Shown here piece by piece: positions 1-10,079 of a stretch of 64,000 bases of DNA. Both the position numbers and the translations under genes were made by a program. The notes beneath the pieces were generated by a model, which was not told where the DNA came from, searched no databases, and saw only the letters and a list, made by a program, of their open reading frames with translations. Position 1 is the stretch's first letter. Each line of letters begins with the position of its first letter. Source of the stretch: Aquiluna borgnonia (GTDB lineage Bacteria; Actinomycetota; Actinomycetes; Actinomycetales; Microbacteriaceae); NCBI RefSeq assembly GCF_013283855.1, contig NZ_CP054056.1, forward strand, positions 806,001 to 870,000, given 5' to 3'.

Positions 1-462
1 CAAGACCGCGGACGCCAAAGCCTCTAAATTCTCCGGGAGCACTCCCCCTCGGCCAGGATCGGAGGTGAGATTCAGCTCGATAAAACCAGAAATTTGCCGG
101 TCCAGTTTGGGAAGCTGCTTTGCAAGCTCCGCGACCAAAGATGGCCTGTCAACTGAATGGATTACATTCGCGTACTGCAAAACCGATTTCACTTTATTGC
201 TCTGCAGCTGACCAACAAAATGCCAGGTTGGATTGGAATCTGGGCGCGAAGCACTTAGTTCAAACGCCTTGGGTTTTGCTTCTTGATCTCGATTTTCTCC
301 AAATTGCCTGTGCCCGAGATCTACCAGCTGCTCAACCAGGGTGACCGGATGATTTTTGGTGATAACGATGAGCTCAACTTCACTGGTACTTCTCCCAGAA
401 ACCGAACAGGCACTGGCCATTTTGGCCAGCACCTGCTCGTAACGGGTTGGGAGATCTATCAA
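1..462 (-). CDS. yggS: YggS/PLPBP family PLP-binding protein (C-terminus outside window)
   Basis: Pyridoxal-phosphate homeostasis protein of the YggS/PROSC family: a single TIM-barrel that binds PLP and affects amino- and keto-acid balance, with no firmly known catalytic reaction. I translated the minus strand by hand: 154 codons are present and the frame stays open to the window edge. The PLP lysine is in VITKNHP (Lys36, the same number as E. coli YggS), and the family signature [11 protein letters not shown] lies at residues 80-90. An in-frame TGA lies four codons upstream, so the first usable start is a TTG whose bases overlap the ftsZ stop (TTGA), implying translational coupling. In many actinobacteria a laccase-domain gene (yfiH/pgeF) sits between ftsZ and yggS; here it is absent. 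The family is certain, the TTG start probable. Confidence 0.9.
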   Translation of the reverse strand, partial: MIDLPTRYEQVLAKMASACSVSGRSTSEVELIVITKNHPVTLVEQLVDLGHRQFGENRDQEAKPKAFELSASRPDSNPTWHFVGQLQSNKVKSVLQYANVIHSVDRPSLVAELAKQLPKLDRQISGFIELNLTSDPGRGGVLPENLEALASAVL

Positions 463-1628
463 CGGAAGAATTCAGGAAGGTCTAGGTCATCCCCAAAGCT
501 TCCTGACTGGCTTGTCGGCTTGGCCGAGACAAGCTCCTGGTCTAGAAGCTCGGAAGAAGATGGCAGGGCCAGGTCCTCAACGAGGCCATCGGCCGACTCA
601 GCCGGGACAAGCGCATTGTGAGGGGCAGCCTCAGCTGGCAAAGTAGCTGCTGCTGGGGCCTCAAACTTGCGATAGGTAGGCTCACCACCGTCGAAACCTG
701 CGGCGATAACAGTAATTCTGACCTCGTCACCGAGAGTGTCCTCAATGGTGGCACCAAAGATGATGTTGGCCTCTGGGTGGACCGCCTCCTGGACCAGACG
801 AGCTGCATCGTCAATCTCGTGAAGGCCAAGGTCTGAAGCACCCTGAACCAGAAGCAGCACGCCGTGGGCACCCTCGATTGTTGCCTCGAGCAGCGGGGAT
901 GAAACAGCGATTTCAGCGGCACGCACTGCACGGTCTTCACCCTTGGCTGTACCGATACCCATGAGGGCGCTTCCCGCACCCTGCATTACGGACTTGACAT
1001 CGTTGAAGTCGAGGTTGATTAGCCCTGGAATGACAATCAGGTCCGAAATTCCCTGGACTCCGGCGCGCAGCACGTCATCGGCTGTGATGAAAGCCTCCAG
1101 TGCGGAAATCTTCTTGTTGGACATCTCAAGTAGGCGCTGGTTTGGAACCACAATCAAGGTGTCAACTTCAGCGCGAAGCGCACGAATACCCTCTTCGGCC
1201 TGCACCGCACGACGCTTACCCTCAAAATTGAATGGACGAGTGACCACGCCCACGGTCAGCGCTCCAAGGCGCTTAGCAATTCTGGCCACAACCGGTGCTC
1301 CACCGGTACCGGTGCCACCGCCCTCACCGGCGGTGACGAAAACCATGTCGGCACCCTTCAGTGCTGACTCAATCTCAGACTCGTGCTCCTCGGCAGCGCG
1401 ACGACCAACCTCTGGGTCTGCTCCGGCTCCCAGCCCGCGGGTGATGTCGCGGCCGATGTCCAACTTCACGTCCGCATCGCTCATTAGAAGCGCCTGAGCA
1501 TCGGTGTTGATCGCGACAAACTCCACCCCGCGCAACCCGGACTGCACCATGCGGTTAAGCGCATTAACGCCACCGCCACCCACGCCAACAACCTTGATTA
1601 CTGCCTGATAGTTAGGTGACTGCGCCAC
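459..1628 (-). CDS. ftsZ: Cell division protein FtsZ
   Basis: Tubulin-like GTPase that polymerises into the cytokinetic ring at midcell. The 389-residue product has the N-terminal GxGGGG nucleotide-binding loop (residues 15-20), the tubulin signature GGGTGTG (103-109), the T7-loop region [11 protein letters not shown], and the C-terminal interaction peptide [10 protein letters not shown] as the last ten residues. The longest reading frame starts at an ATG at 1655, but a GTG at 1628 preceded by a perfect AAGGAGG six bases away gives the usual FtsZ N-terminus ([14 protein letters not shown]), so I take 1628. A 135-base gap separates it from ftsQ and holds a large palindrome just before the ribosome binding site, so ftsZ may be controlled apart from the rest of the cluster. 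The downstream yggS overlaps its stop. Confidence 0.98.
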   Translation of the reverse strand: MAQSPNYQAVIKVVGVGGGGVNALNRMVQSGLRGVEFVAINTDAQALLMSDADVKLDIGRDITRGLGAGADPEVGRRAAEEHESEIESALKGADMVFVTAGEGGGTGTGGAPVVARIAKRLGALTVGVVTRPFNFEGKRRAVQAEEGIRALRAEVDTLIVVPNQRLLEMSNKKISALEAFITADDVLRAGVQGISDLIVIPGLINLDFNDVKSVMQGAGSALMGIGTAKGEDRAVRAAEIAVSSPLLEATIEGAHGVLLLVQGASDLGLHEIDDAARLVQEAVHPEANIIFGATIEDTLGDEVRITVIAAGFDGGEPTYRKFEAPAAATLPAEAAPHNALVPAESADGLVEDLALPSSSELLDQELVSAKPTSQSGSFGDDLDLPEFFR

Positions 1629-1642
1629 GATGCTCCTCCTTG

Positions 1643-1691
1643 TGAAAACTCTCAAGTTAAGGCTGAGGCTTAACCTTTTGAAGAGTTTTCA
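1643..1691. repeat. Nested inverted repeat abutting the ftsZ ribosome binding site
   Basis: Outer arms TGAAAACTCT (1643-1652) and AGAGTTTTCA (1682-1691) are perfect complements. Inside them lies a second dyad, GTTAAG (656-661 of the same thousand) and CTTAAC (669-674), seven bases apart. The structure ends two bases before the AAGGAGG of ftsZ. It could be an RNA hairpin next to the ribosome binding site, a DNA operator for a dimeric regulator (19-base dyad spacing fits MerR proteins), or both. The symmetry is seen directly; the function is inference. Confidence 0.6.
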
Positions 1692-1763
1692 AATTGCGCC
1701 ATGAAGGTAGGCCTGATTGCCCCCCTGAGGCCCCAAGCACTCGGGCGTGTCGCAAATGTTTGC

Positions 1764-2543
1764 TTAGTAATTTGGATAGGTGACCACGGGAGCATTTGGC
1801 GAAGAGACGTCGATGGTGACGTTGTTTTTCAAACCGGTGGCAATAAGCGACTGAAGCACCTCAGATTTCAACAGCGCCTTTTCAGTGTTGCCCCAAATTA
1901 CCTTGATGTCTGTCTTTTTTAGCACCAGCCTGGTGGTTTTCTGCTCCGAGACCTCGATGGAAAACACCTGCTTGTAGGTGTTTACTGGCAGTGACAGCAG
2001 CACCTCGACAGCGGTCTCAAACTTGGGGTCTTTGGTTGGGTCCCCTGCGAGCCGCATGTACGGGTAAGAATCCCCGGCTGCAGCTTCAGAGATCTTCACC
2101 CCGGCTGCGTCGTAAAGATAATTCTTGCCACCGCGCAGCAGGGTAACCACCGGCTGCCGCTCCCTGACCTTGACCGTCAGGGTGTGCGGGGGTTCGGCCT
2201 GTAAAGCGAAGGTTTCAATCAGTGGAAAGTCCGAGAGTAATTGAGCAACCTGGTCCTGGCTCACTGTGGTCAGCGGTTTTCCAACCAGCTCCTCCATGGC
2301 ACCCATTACGGCCGAGGCTTTTATGCGTTCATTGCCCACAACTCGAATTTGCTCAATCGCCAGCATGGGCGTCACGAAGGTAGCGACCACAACCGACATC
2401 AAAATCACGGGGCCCCCAACAGCGAGGATTCGAGCCCAGATGGCAAATCCCGAAAGTTTGCGCTTGGTTTTCTGGTCTCGGTTGCGAACTGCCTTGATCC
2501 GCTTTACCTCGCGACCTAAAAGTTCGCGCTCTGGCTTTTTCAA
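1764..2543 (-). CDS. ftsQ: Cell division protein FtsQ (POTRA domain)
   Basis: Bitopic divisome protein that links early and late division proteins in the FtsQLB complex. The 259-residue product has a basic cytoplasmic N-terminus (residues 1-32), one transmembrane segment (about 34-58), a POTRA domain starting at IEQIRVVGN (63 onward) and a C-terminal FtsQ domain. The start is TTG, directly after the murC stop with no spacing, and a GGAGG inside the last murC codons sits five bases upstream, so the two are coupled. A longer gap follows before ftsZ. Length and position between murC and ftsZ match the family. Confidence 0.95.
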   Translation of the reverse strand: MKKPERELLGREVKRIKAVRNRDQKTKRKLSGFAIWARILAVGGPVILMSVVVATFVTPMLAIEQIRVVGNERIKASAVMGAMEELVGKPLTTVSQDQVAQLLSDFPLIETFALQAEPPHTLTVKVRERQPVVTLLRGGKNYLYDAAGVKISEAAAGDSYPYMRLAGDPTKDPKFETAVEVLLSLPVNTYKQVFSIEVSEQKTTRLVLKKTDIKVIWGNTEKALLKSEVLQSLIATGLKNNVTIDVSSPNAPVVTYPNY

Positions 2544-3932
2544 CTATTCCTCCAGCGCGGCAAGCAACTGCGGAACCATTCGGTAGACATCACCGCAACC
2601 CATGGTGATGATGAAATCTCCGGAAGAAGCAAGTCTGGCCGCGACCGCAGGAGCATCATCCCAATTTGGCACGTAGTGCATCCGAGATTGATCGGCAAAG
2701 CGGTCGGCAATCAGTGCGCCGGTGACCCCAGGTTCCGGATCTTCACGAGCCGCGTAGATATCCAGGCATACCACCTGGTCACTCATCGCTAGAACCTCGG
2801 CAAATTCCTGCTGGAATATCCTCGTTCTGGAGTAAAGGTGTGGCTGAAAAACTGTAATCAGCTTGCCCTCACCGACCACGGCCCTGGCCCCCTGTAAGGC
2901 TGCGGCTACCTCGGTCGGGTGATGCGCAAAGTCGTCGTAAACCCGTACTCCCCGCACCTGACCGTGCAGCTCAAATCTCCGCTGCGTGCCGGAGAAGGGC
3001 TGTACGGCATCGCAGGCCTGGGCAAAATCAAACCCCAAGCCAACCAAGACGGCTACAGCACCAGCGGCATTCAGGGCGTTGTGGTGACCGGGGACACTCA
3101 GTTCCATCTGGTGTTCAAGGTCCCCAAACTGCAACTTGAATGAGACCTTAGGGCCCGAGCTGTCCAAAGCCACAACTCTCACGTTCGCAGACCCAGCAGT
3201 ACCAAAACTTAGAACGTTGGCATGAGTGAGACGTGAACGAACCCTGGTGGCGCCAGGATCGTCAGACGAAATTACGACCAAGGACTCTGCCGAGTCGGCA
3301 AACTTCACAAATTCGCCCTCGAACGCTTCAAGAGAGCCAAAGTGGTCTAGGTGATCTGGGTCGACATTGGTAATTAGCGCTACATCGGTTTTGTAGTGCA
3401 GGAAAGAACTGTCAGACTCATCGGCCTCAATCACAAAAAATTCTCCGCTGCCAAAATCAGCAGATGCGCCAAGCTCCTGGATCACTCCCCCGTTGACAAA
3501 GCTCGGGTCAGCACCAAGGCGATTCAAAGCCGTAATAACCATTCCGGTGGAAGTGGTCTTGCCGTGAGCCCCCGCAACCGCAATCAAGCGACCACGCGAG
3601 GCAAGGTGAGCCAACAGGGCAGAGCGGTGCAGAATCGGTAACCCACGCTCCTGGGCCAACAGCAGCTCAGGATTAGTTGGCCACAGAGCGCTTGTGACCA
3701 CAACGGTGTCCGGATTGCCAAGATTTTCTGCCGCATGGCCAATGTCAATCTCAGCCCCGAGATCCCTCAGGGCCTTTACGTTAGCCGTGTCTCGGAGGTC
3801 AGAGCCCGTAACCTTGTGGCCCATACCTAGTGTCAACCTGGCAATGCCAGACATCCCGCTTCCGCCAATTCCAATGAAATGAACTGTTCCAAGGTCGTCG
3901 GGAATGGGCTGGGTATAGTCAGGCTTAATCAC
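2544..3932 (-). CDS. murC: UDP-N-acetylmuramate--L-alanine ligase
   Basis: First amino-acid-adding enzyme of peptidoglycan synthesis: ATP-dependent addition of L-Ala to UDP-MurNAc in the cytoplasm. The 462-residue product shows the N-terminal [11 protein letters not shown] dinucleotide-like loop (21-31) and the Mur-ligase P-loop GAHGKTTS (121-128), then the central ATPase and C-terminal domains (the motif [11 protein letters not shown] and HHPTE near the end are typical). It starts with GTG and overlaps the end of murG by eight bases. In its dcw position, followed immediately by ftsQ. Confidence 0.97.
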   Translation of the reverse strand: MIKPDYTQPIPDDLGTVHFIGIGGSGMSGIARLTLGMGHKVTGSDLRDTANVKALRDLGAEIDIGHAAENLGNPDTVVVTSALWPTNPELLLAQERGLPILHRSALLAHLASRGRLIAVAGAHGKTTSTGMVITALNRLGADPSFVNGGVIQELGASADFGSGEFFVIEADESDSSFLHYKTDVALITNVDPDHLDHFGSLEAFEGEFVKFADSAESLVVISSDDPGATRVRSRLTHANVLSFGTAGSANVRVVALDSSGPKVSFKLQFGDLEHQMELSVPGHHNALNAAGAVAVLVGLGFDFAQACDAVQPFSGTQRRFELHGQVRGVRVYDDFAHHPTEVAAALQGARAVVGEGKLITVFQPHLYSRTRIFQQEFAEVLAMSDQVVCLDIYAAREDPEPGVTGALIADRFADQSRMHYVPNWDDAPAVAARLASSGDFIITMGCGDVYRMVPQLLAALEE

Positions 3933-5004
3933 GGTTATTAGTATTCACCGCATCGAGCACAAGCTCGCGCAGCCTCTCTGTGGCATCTGGAATTCCCACC
4001 GATTTGGCAGCCTTTGCCATTTGCTCAATGGTGGCTCTGTGACTAATGACCGGCACCACATCTGAAAGAACGTAATCCGGGGTGAAATCGGCATCGCTCA
4101 CAATTTTTCCACCTCCAGCTTCAACGACGGTCAGTGCATTGAAGCGCTGCTCTCCGTTCCCAACCGGGTAGGGCACGTAAATCGCGGGTAGCCCACATGC
4201 GGCAAATTCACTCACTGTGCTGCTACCTGCACGAGAAATGGCCAATGTGCTGGCCGCAATCGCGACATCCATCCGGTCGCAATAATTCATCCGGACGTAG
4301 CCCTTGGTTGCAACCGGCTCAAGGCCAGCGCGATCCCCCACAATGTGCAAGACCTGTATGCCGGCTGCAGAAAGTTGATCAAGTGAGGCAATGACTGTTT
4401 CGTTGATACTTTTTGCGCCGAGCGATCCGCCGGTCACTAAAAGCGTTGGCAGGACCGGGTCCAAACCCAATTCGATTCTGGCCTGGCCCTGGTCATACCC
4501 GATGGCAGACTGAACAATCTCCGGGCGAATTGGCATGCCCGTAATTGCCGCCTCTCCCAAGTTGCTGTTCGGGAAAGCAACCGCCACGTGCTTGGTGAGC
4601 TTGGCACCAAGCCGATTGGCGATTCCAGCAAGCGCATTGGCCTCGTGAATCACCAGCGGCTTGCGAGCTAGAAAAGCCGCAACATAGGCCGGAGCCGAAG
4701 CGTAGCCACCAAAACCCACCACAGCATCAATTCGGTGTCTGCGGATCATCCCCAAAACCTCAGTCGTGGCAACCAGAAAACGAATAGGAAAAACTAGAGC
4801 CGCGAGGGTTAGCCGGCGAGGAAAAGGCAACCTAGCAATGGTCAAGAGCTCGAAACCGCGTTCGGGGACCAATCGAGATTCCAGACCCTCCTTGGTTCCC
4901 AGCGTGACGACGTGGTGATCCAGGCCTCGGAGTGACTGTGCGAGGGCGAGCATAGGATTTACGTGGCCGGCGGTGCCGCCCCCGGCCAGCAAAAAGCGGG
5001 TCAT
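3925..5004 (-). CDS. murG: UDP-GlcNAc--lipid I GlcNAc transferase MurG
   Basis: Peripheral membrane glycosyltransferase (GT-B fold) that adds GlcNAc to lipid I, making lipid II on the inner face of the membrane. The 359-residue product carries the glycine-rich donor/acceptor loop [13 protein letters not shown] (residues 8-20), a second glycine loop [11 protein letters not shown] in the middle, and the C-terminal sugar-nucleotide-binding segment with [11 protein letters not shown] and [11 protein letters not shown] start overlaps the ftsW stop (ATGA); the end overlaps murC. Confidence 0.97.
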   Translation of the reverse strand: MTRFLLAGGGTAGHVNPMLALAQSLRGLDHHVVTLGTKEGLESRLVPERGFELLTIARLPFPRRLTLAALVFPIRFLVATTEVLGMIRRHRIDAVVGFGGYASAPAYVAAFLARKPLVIHEANALAGIANRLGAKLTKHVAVAFPNSNLGEAAITGMPIRPEIVQSAIGYDQGQARIELGLDPVLPTLLVTGGSLGAKSINETVIASLDQLSAAGIQVLHIVGDRAGLEPVATKGYVRMNYCDRMDVAIAASTLAISRAGSSTVSEFAACGLPAIYVPYPVGNGEQRFNALTVVEAGGGKIVSDADFTPDYVLSDVVPVISHRATIEQMAKAAKSVGIPDATERLRELVLDAVNTNNRD

Positions 5005-6152
5005 CGCCTTCTGCCCAGGTTAGCTACTCGGTCACGCTCCACAGCAAGCACCACTCCGATTGCGCCCAGGGTAGCGATCAGCGAGGACCCACCGGCAGAA
5101 ATCAATGGCAGCGGGACACCGAGCACAGGGAACAGCCCCACCACAACGCCCATGTTGATAAAGCCCTGCATCACGATCCACAACATCACACCGATCACGA
5201 TGTTTCTATTGAATGAGCTGGTCTGAGCCTGTGCGATGGCAAAGAGCACCATACCCATGGTGAAAAACAGCAGCACCACCATCAGCGCGCCAATCAGGCC
5301 CAGCTCCTCGCCAATGATGGCAAAAATAAAGTCATTTTCAACCTCTGGGATCCAGCTCCACTTGAGCTTTGACCGCCCAAGTCCGGTTCCGAATAGCCCC
5401 CCCGACGCAAGAGCCCAAGTTCCGTGTTCAAATTGCCAGCGCACCCCCATCGGGTCCGCTGCATCTGGGTTTAGCCAGGCATCAAATCGAATTCTTCGCG
5501 ATGACGAACTCATCACCAGAACAGCACCCAGCACGGCACCACCGGCGGCTAGTCCAGCCCAAATGCCCGGATTCAATCCAGCAAACAGCACTACACCCAT
5601 CATCATGATGACCATGACAATTCCGGTACCCATGTCGCGTCCGGCAACAGCCACCAATCCGATTGAGATGGCTGAGAAGCCAGCAACCCTGGTCCAAATT
5701 TGCCTGTTGTAAAACGGATCTCGATCATCCAGCTGAGAAAGCTGCAGTGCGACAAAAATGACTAGCGCGAGTTTTAGAAACTCAGAGGGCTGAATCGAAA
5801 ACGGACCAAGGTCAAGCCAGTTTCGGTTTCCATTGATGTCCTGACCAAAAATAACCGTCGCCACCTGAGCGCCGAGTGAAACATACAAAAACAGTTGGGC
5901 AGCACGCCGGTAAACCTCCATGGGGATGTTGGATGCCACCAACATGCCCACAAGCCCAATCAGGGCAAATCCACCCTGACGGAAGAAAGTACTACCGGCA
6001 TTTGAAGTCGTCTTGAAGGCGTCCACCGCCGAAGCACTAGCAACCATCACCAGACCAATGGCCACGATGAACAGGGTTAGCCCCAGGAGCCAGAAAAATA
6101 GCTTGGATTGAGCGTGAAGCCTTGGGGCAAGGGCGGTTTTCAACGTTGTCAT
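5001..6152 (-). CDS. ftsW: SEDS glycosyltransferase FtsW
   Basis: Polytopic membrane peptidoglycan polymerase of the SEDS family that works with the class B PBP (ftsI, upstream) at the septum. The 383-residue product has about ten hydrophobic segments. Recognisable family stretches are FSIQPSEFLKLALV, the extracytoplasmic loop region with GRDMGTGIV and TGLGRSKLKW, ENDFIFAIIGEELG, and PLPLISAGGSS near the C-terminus. It overlaps both neighbours by four bases (ATGA). Lying in dcw between murD and murG favours FtsW over RodA. Confidence 0.96.
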   Translation of the reverse strand: MTTLKTALAPRLHAQSKLFFWLLGLTLFIVAIGLVMVASASAVDAFKTTSNAGSTFFRQGGFALIGLVGMLVASNIPMEVYRRAAQLFLYVSLGAQVATVIFGQDINGNRNWLDLGPFSIQPSEFLKLALVIFVALQLSQLDDRDPFYNRQIWTRVAGFSAISIGLVAVAGRDMGTGIVMVIMMMGVVLFAGLNPGIWAGLAAGGAVLGAVLVMSSSSRRIRFDAWLNPDAADPMGVRWQFEHGTWALASGGLFGTGLGRSKLKWSWIPEVENDFIFAIIGEELGLIGALMVVLLFFTMGMVLFAIAQAQTSSFNRNIVIGVMLWIVMQGFINMGVVVGLFPVLGVPLPLISAGGSSLIATLGAIGVVLAVERDRVANLGRRR

Positions 6153-7588
6153 GAGCCGGCTAGCTTTCTAACCTCAGCCTGAAACTTCAACCCACGATCC
6201 GCGTAGTCGACAAACTGATCCATGGACGCTGCGGCTGGGGCAAGCAAAACAGTGTCTCCCGCCTGCGCCAGCGAGGCTGCCGCTTCTACCGCTTCAATCA
6301 TGACATCCGCTCCCGAGATGACCCTAACTGGAAGCATCGGTAAAACCTCAGCAAACAAGGCTTCTAGGATTTGCGTGTCTTTTCCGATCACCACCGCCCC
6401 GCGGAGTTTGGAACCGAATTCCTGAACTAGTGGCTTTGGATCGACCCCCTTGAGCAAACCGCCAACAATCCAAACCACTGAGTCAAACGCGGCCAGGGAG
6501 GCTGCAGCCGCATGAGCGTTGGTTGCCTTTGAGTCATCTATGAAGTCGACTCCTGAAACCCGAGCAACCAACTGAATTCGGTGCGGAGCCAACTTGAATG
6601 AAGTGAGGGCTGATCTTATTTGATCTGACTCAACGCCGGCGGCTCTCGCCAAAGCGGTGGCGGCGGCTACGTTGGACTTGAGGTGCTTGCTGACCACACC
6701 GATTTGTCCAATTTCATCGAGAGTCGCAATCTCTTGAGCGCTTTTCTGTCGATCGTCAATAAAGGCACGGTCAACCAAGAATTCCTCGACAAAACCGATT
6801 GCGGCCACGGGTGGAATCTGAGTGGTGAAGCCAATGGCTCTGCAGCCTTCAATCACGTCGGCATTTTCAGCCGCTTCAAGGGTCTTTGAGTCTTCCAGGT
6901 TGTAAACGATGGCAATTTCGGTGTTCTCAAAGACCTTTGACTTATCTGCAAAGTAGCTATCAAACGACCCATGCCAGTCAATGTGATCGGGAGCCAGGTT
7001 GAGAAATGCGCTGGCTAGGGGCTGGATCGAGCCCATGTAGTGCAGCTGAAAACTGCTCAGCTCAACGACCAGAAAATCAAAACCGTCAGGATCTCGCACC
7101 GCATCAAGGATCGGATTACCTATGTTTCCGCAGGCAACTGCTCGATAACCGGCCTCGTTGAGAATGTGGGTGGTTAGCTCGGTGGTCGTGGTTTTTCCGT
7201 TGGTTCCGGTAATAGCAATCCACTTGGCAACCTTGGAGGTTTTGTCCCTCAGGCGAAAAGCCAGGTCAATGTCAGTTAGCAGTTCGACCCCCTGCTCTTC
7301 GAGCAGCTTCACTAGAGGGTGACTGGGTGCAAAGCCGGGTGATACGACTGCAAAATCAAAACTTCGCTCAGCTGCTGTGAACTGTGCCGGCTGATCACTG
7401 GCGACCAGCTCCGCGCCAATGACATCTAGTAGGTTGCGGAAGTGTTCATCGGCATTTGCAGCAAAAACAACTACGGAGGCCCCAAGCTCAACCATGGTGT
7501 CTGCAACCGAGAAGCCGCTTTTTCCAAGGCCTAAAACTGCCACCTGCAGATTGGCCCAGTCATCGTGCCAGCTGCGCTGCGAAATCAT
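6149..7588 (-). CDS. murD: UDP-N-acetylmuramoyl-L-alanine--D-glutamate ligase
   Basis: Cytoplasmic Mur ligase that adds D-Glu to UDP-MurNAc-L-Ala using ATP. The N-terminal Rossmann-like domain begins with [12 protein letters not shown], the P-loop is [13 protein letters not shown], the central domain has [12 protein letters not shown] and the C-terminal domain starts near [13 protein letters not shown]. The longest frame starts at a GTG (7603), but an ATG at 7588 overlaps the mraY stop as ATGA, the pattern used through this cluster, so I choose 7588 (479 residues). Confidence 0.95.
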   Translation of the reverse strand: MISQRSWHDDWANLQVAVLGLGKSGFSVADTMVELGASVVVFAANADEHFRNLLDVIGAELVASDQPAQFTAAERSFDFAVVSPGFAPSHPLVKLLEEQGVELLTDIDLAFRLRDKTSKVAKWIAITGTNGKTTTTELTTHILNEAGYRAVACGNIGNPILDAVRDPDGFDFLVVELSSFQLHYMGSIQPLASAFLNLAPDHIDWHGSFDSYFADKSKVFENTEIAIVYNLEDSKTLEAAENADVIEGCRAIGFTTQIPPVAAIGFVEEFLVDRAFIDDRQKSAQEIATLDEIGQIGVVSKHLKSNVAAATALARAAGVESDQIRSALTSFKLAPHRIQLVARVSGVDFIDDSKATNAHAAAASLAAFDSVVWIVGGLLKGVDPKPLVQEFGSKLRGAVVIGKDTQILEALFAEVLPMLPVRVISGADVMIEAVEAAASLAQAGDTVLLAPAAASMDQFVDYADRGLKFQAEVRKLAGS

Positions 7589-8688
7589 ATTCCGTAGATC
7601 CACTCCACGTAGAACAGCCCGATTCCAGAAACCACGCTTAGTGCGGCGATGATCCAGAAGCGAACCACAACGGTCACCTCAGCCCAGCCCTTGAGTTCAA
7701 AATGGTGGTGCAACGGGGACATCAGGAACACCCGTTTTCCTGTCCCAGTGCGCCACTTGGTTAGCTTGAAATAGGTGCGCTGGATCACCACAGAACCGGT
7801 GACAATGACAAAGATCCCGCCGATTAGAACCAAAAGCAGCTCGGTTCGAGACACAATCGCCAGGGCGGCAAGGGCGCCGCCAAGGCCCAGAGACCCGACA
7901 TCGCCCATGAAGATTTGAGCCGGAGAGGTGTTCCACCAGAGGAACCCGACACATGCGCCAACAATCGCGGCGGCGACAACTGCCACATCCAGCGGGTCCC
8001 TGACGTTGTAGCAGGAAGCTAAGTTCTCAGTAACGGTGGAGCAACTTTGGTTGAACTGCCAAAACCCGATCACCACGTATGCACCGATGGCCATTATCGC
8101 CGAGCCGGAGGCCAAGCCGTCTAGGCCATCAGCGATGTTCACACCGTTTGAGGCGCTTGTTACCAAAAGCGATATCCACGCTATGAACAGCCCCATGCCA
8201 ATTACCGAACCCCAGATGAAGAGATCAATCGGTAAATCACGGAAAAGTGAAATCGCGGTAGATGCTGGAGTGAGCCCGTCTTCGTCTGGAAAACCCAAAG
8301 CCAGGACGGCAAAAATGACAGCAACCACGACCTGCCCTGCAATCTTTGCCCAACCGGTCAGCCCGAGGCTTCTTTGATTGCGGACCTTGATGTAATCATC
8401 AATAAACCCAACCAGCCCAAGGCCGAGCATCATGAAAATAACCAGCAGGGCTGACATGGATGGGTTCTCCCCGTTTATCAGCTTTGAGACAAAGTATCCG
8501 ACGGTTGCAGCGGTCAAAATTACTATTCCACCCATGGTTGGAGTGCCCCGTTTGGTGTGGTGAGCCTTGGGGCCGTCGTCACGGATGAATTGACCCCACT
8601 GCAGGTTTTTGAAGAGCCAAATGAAACCCGGGGTGGCAAAGAGTGAGATGAACATGGCTATGGCGCCAGCTGCGAGCAGAGCTCTCAT
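7585..8688 (-). CDS. mraY: Phospho-MurNAc-pentapeptide transferase MraY
   Basis: Integral membrane enzyme that moves phospho-MurNAc-pentapeptide onto undecaprenyl phosphate, giving lipid I. The 367-residue protein has about ten membrane segments and the family motifs in order: [14 protein letters not shown] near residue 42, GFIDDYIKV with the paired aspartates, [27 protein letters not shown], and [16 protein letters not shown] start overlaps the murF stop (ATGA); end overlaps murD. Confidence 0.98.
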   Translation of the reverse strand: MRALLAAGAIAMFISLFATPGFIWLFKNLQWGQFIRDDGPKAHHTKRGTPTMGGIVILTAATVGYFVSKLINGENPSMSALLVIFMMLGLGLVGFIDDYIKVRNQRSLGLTGWAKIAGQVVVAVIFAVLALGFPDEDGLTPASTAISLFRDLPIDLFIWGSVIGMGLFIAWISLLVTSASNGVNIADGLDGLASGSAIMAIGAYVVIGFWQFNQSCSTVTENLASCYNVRDPLDVAVVAAAIVGACVGFLWWNTSPAQIFMGDVGSLGLGGALAALAIVSRTELLLVLIGGIFVIVTGSVVIQRTYFKLTKWRTGTGKRVFLMSPLHHHFELKGWAEVTVVVRFWIIAALSVVSGIGLFYVEWIYGI

Positions 8689-10079
8689 TTCAATCCTGCC
8701 AATTCATCACCTAAAAATCGCAATCCAGCCACGTTGCTGGATTTAACCAGCACCACGTCGCCGGCGACTAGCTTGCCAGCAATGACCTCAAATGCTTCGC
8801 TGACAGTCTGAGAAAAATGAGATTCCCCGTCCCAGCTGCCCTCCTGCATCGCTCCCATGTGGATTAGCTTGGCTTCATCACCCACCACGTATAGCTGGTC
8901 AATGTTGTAGCGGACCACCAGTCTCCCCAGCTGATCGTGAAGCTCATTGCCGTATGGTCCGAGCTCGGCCATTTGACCCAGCACTGCGATTGTTCGGTGG
9001 CCCTGTCGCCCAATCGTGGCAAGTGTCTGAAGAGCGGCCCGCATCGAATCCGGGGAAGCGTTGTAGGCATCGTTGATGACAAAGACGCCATCTGGGCGCT
9101 GAATCAGCTGCATCCTCCAGCGCTCTGCGAGCTCCATGTCACTTAGTGCCCGCATGGAAATTGTTCGTGGGACCCCCAGCTGCTCCGCTGCCGCTAAAGC
9201 TGCAGCTGCATTCATTGCCTGGTGCTCGCCCAAAATCTTCAGGCGAAGCAATTGGGCGTCTCCATCGGGGAACTTCATTTCGATGTCGGTGCCGGCCAGC
9301 GACAAGGTCACTCTCCCGATCTCGAAGTCTGCCCCATTGTCAAAGCCAAACGTCACTTTGTTTACACCGGGGCTTGGCTCAAACTTAGAAACGATTGGGT
9401 CATCGGCGTTCAAGATCGCCACTTTGGTGATGTGCGGCATTAGCTCGCGTTTAATCTGCGCGGTTATGTCAACCGAGCCAAAAGCTCCCGCGTGGGCGAG
9501 ACCTACCTTTAGTTCGATTCCTATTTCCGGCTTGCACCAGGAGGCCAGTTTCTCAATTGACCCGATACCGGCGGCCCCCATTTCCAGGACCAAGTACCTG
9601 GTGTCAGGTTCCAATCTCAAAACTGTTATTGGCAGCCCAACCTCATTGTTGAAGGAATCCCGAGGGGCAACAGTCTTGCCAACCCGACTCAAAATTGCCG
9701 CCAGCATGTTTTTGGTTGATGTCTTGCCGTTTGATCCGGTGATTCCAATTACCTGGAGGTCACCAATTGCCCTGACTCGCCTTAGCACCTCGGCAGCCAA
9801 GTCCCGCAGGGCCAGAACCGTGTCCTCAACCTGGATTTGAGCTATGGCGGCATCCGCTCTGGGAGTTGAAACAATCGCAAGGGCAGCGCCACGAGTCACA
9901 GCATCGGGCAGGTAGCGATGCCCGTCATCGTGCTCCCCCAGCTTGGCAAAAAAGACATCTCCGACACCGATGTTCCTGGAATCTGTGTCGCAGACACCAC
10001 TCACCACATCTTCGGGATTGCCCGAAACAATCCTGCCGTTTACAGCCGTGGCTATCTCAGCCAGTGAAAGTTCAATCAC
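8685..10079 (-). CDS. murF: UDP-MurNAc-tripeptide--D-alanyl-D-alanine ligase
   Basis: Last cytoplasmic Mur ligase; adds the D-Ala-D-Ala dipeptide. Visible are the N-terminal uridine-binding domain with the [15 protein letters not shown] stretch, the P-loop [13 protein letters not shown], and the [12 protein letters not shown] and [10 protein letters not shown] motifs. The longest frame begins at an ATG at 10115, far inside murE; the GTG at 10079 overlaps the murE stop by eight bases (GTGATTGA) and gives a normal N-terminus ([12 protein letters not shown]), so I take it (464 residues). Confidence 0.95.
   Translation of the reverse strand: MIELSLAEIATAVNGRIVSGNPEDVVSGVCDTDSRNIGVGDVFFAKLGEHDDGHRYLPDAVTRGAALAIVSTPRADAAIAQIQVEDTVLALRDLAAEVLRRVRAIGDLQVIGITGSNGKTSTKNMLAAILSRVGKTVAPRDSFNNEVGLPITVLRLEPDTRYLVLEMGAAGIGSIEKLASWCKPEIGIELKVGLAHAGAFGSVDITAQIKRELMPHITKVAILNADDPIVSKFEPSPGVNKVTFGFDNGADFEIGRVTLSLAGTDIEMKFPDGDAQLLRLKILGEHQAMNAAAALAAAEQLGVPRTISMRALSDMELAERWRMQLIQRPDGVFVINDAYNASPDSMRAALQTLATIGRQGHRTIAVLGQMAELGPYGNELHDQLGRLVVRYNIDQLYVVGDEAKLIHMGAMQEGSWDGESHFSQTVSEAFEVIAGKLVAGDVVLVKSSNVAGLRFLGDELAGLK

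Noticed and set aside
943-1497. 184-codon plus-strand frame opposite ftsZ
   Set aside because: Shadow of ftsZ codon bias; no domain.
9136-9840. 234-codon open frame opposite murF, and a 195-codon frame at 9866-10453
   Set aside because: Antisense shadows of murF and murE; the peptides are Ser/Pro/Arg-rich with no recognisable domain and no ribosome binding site of note.
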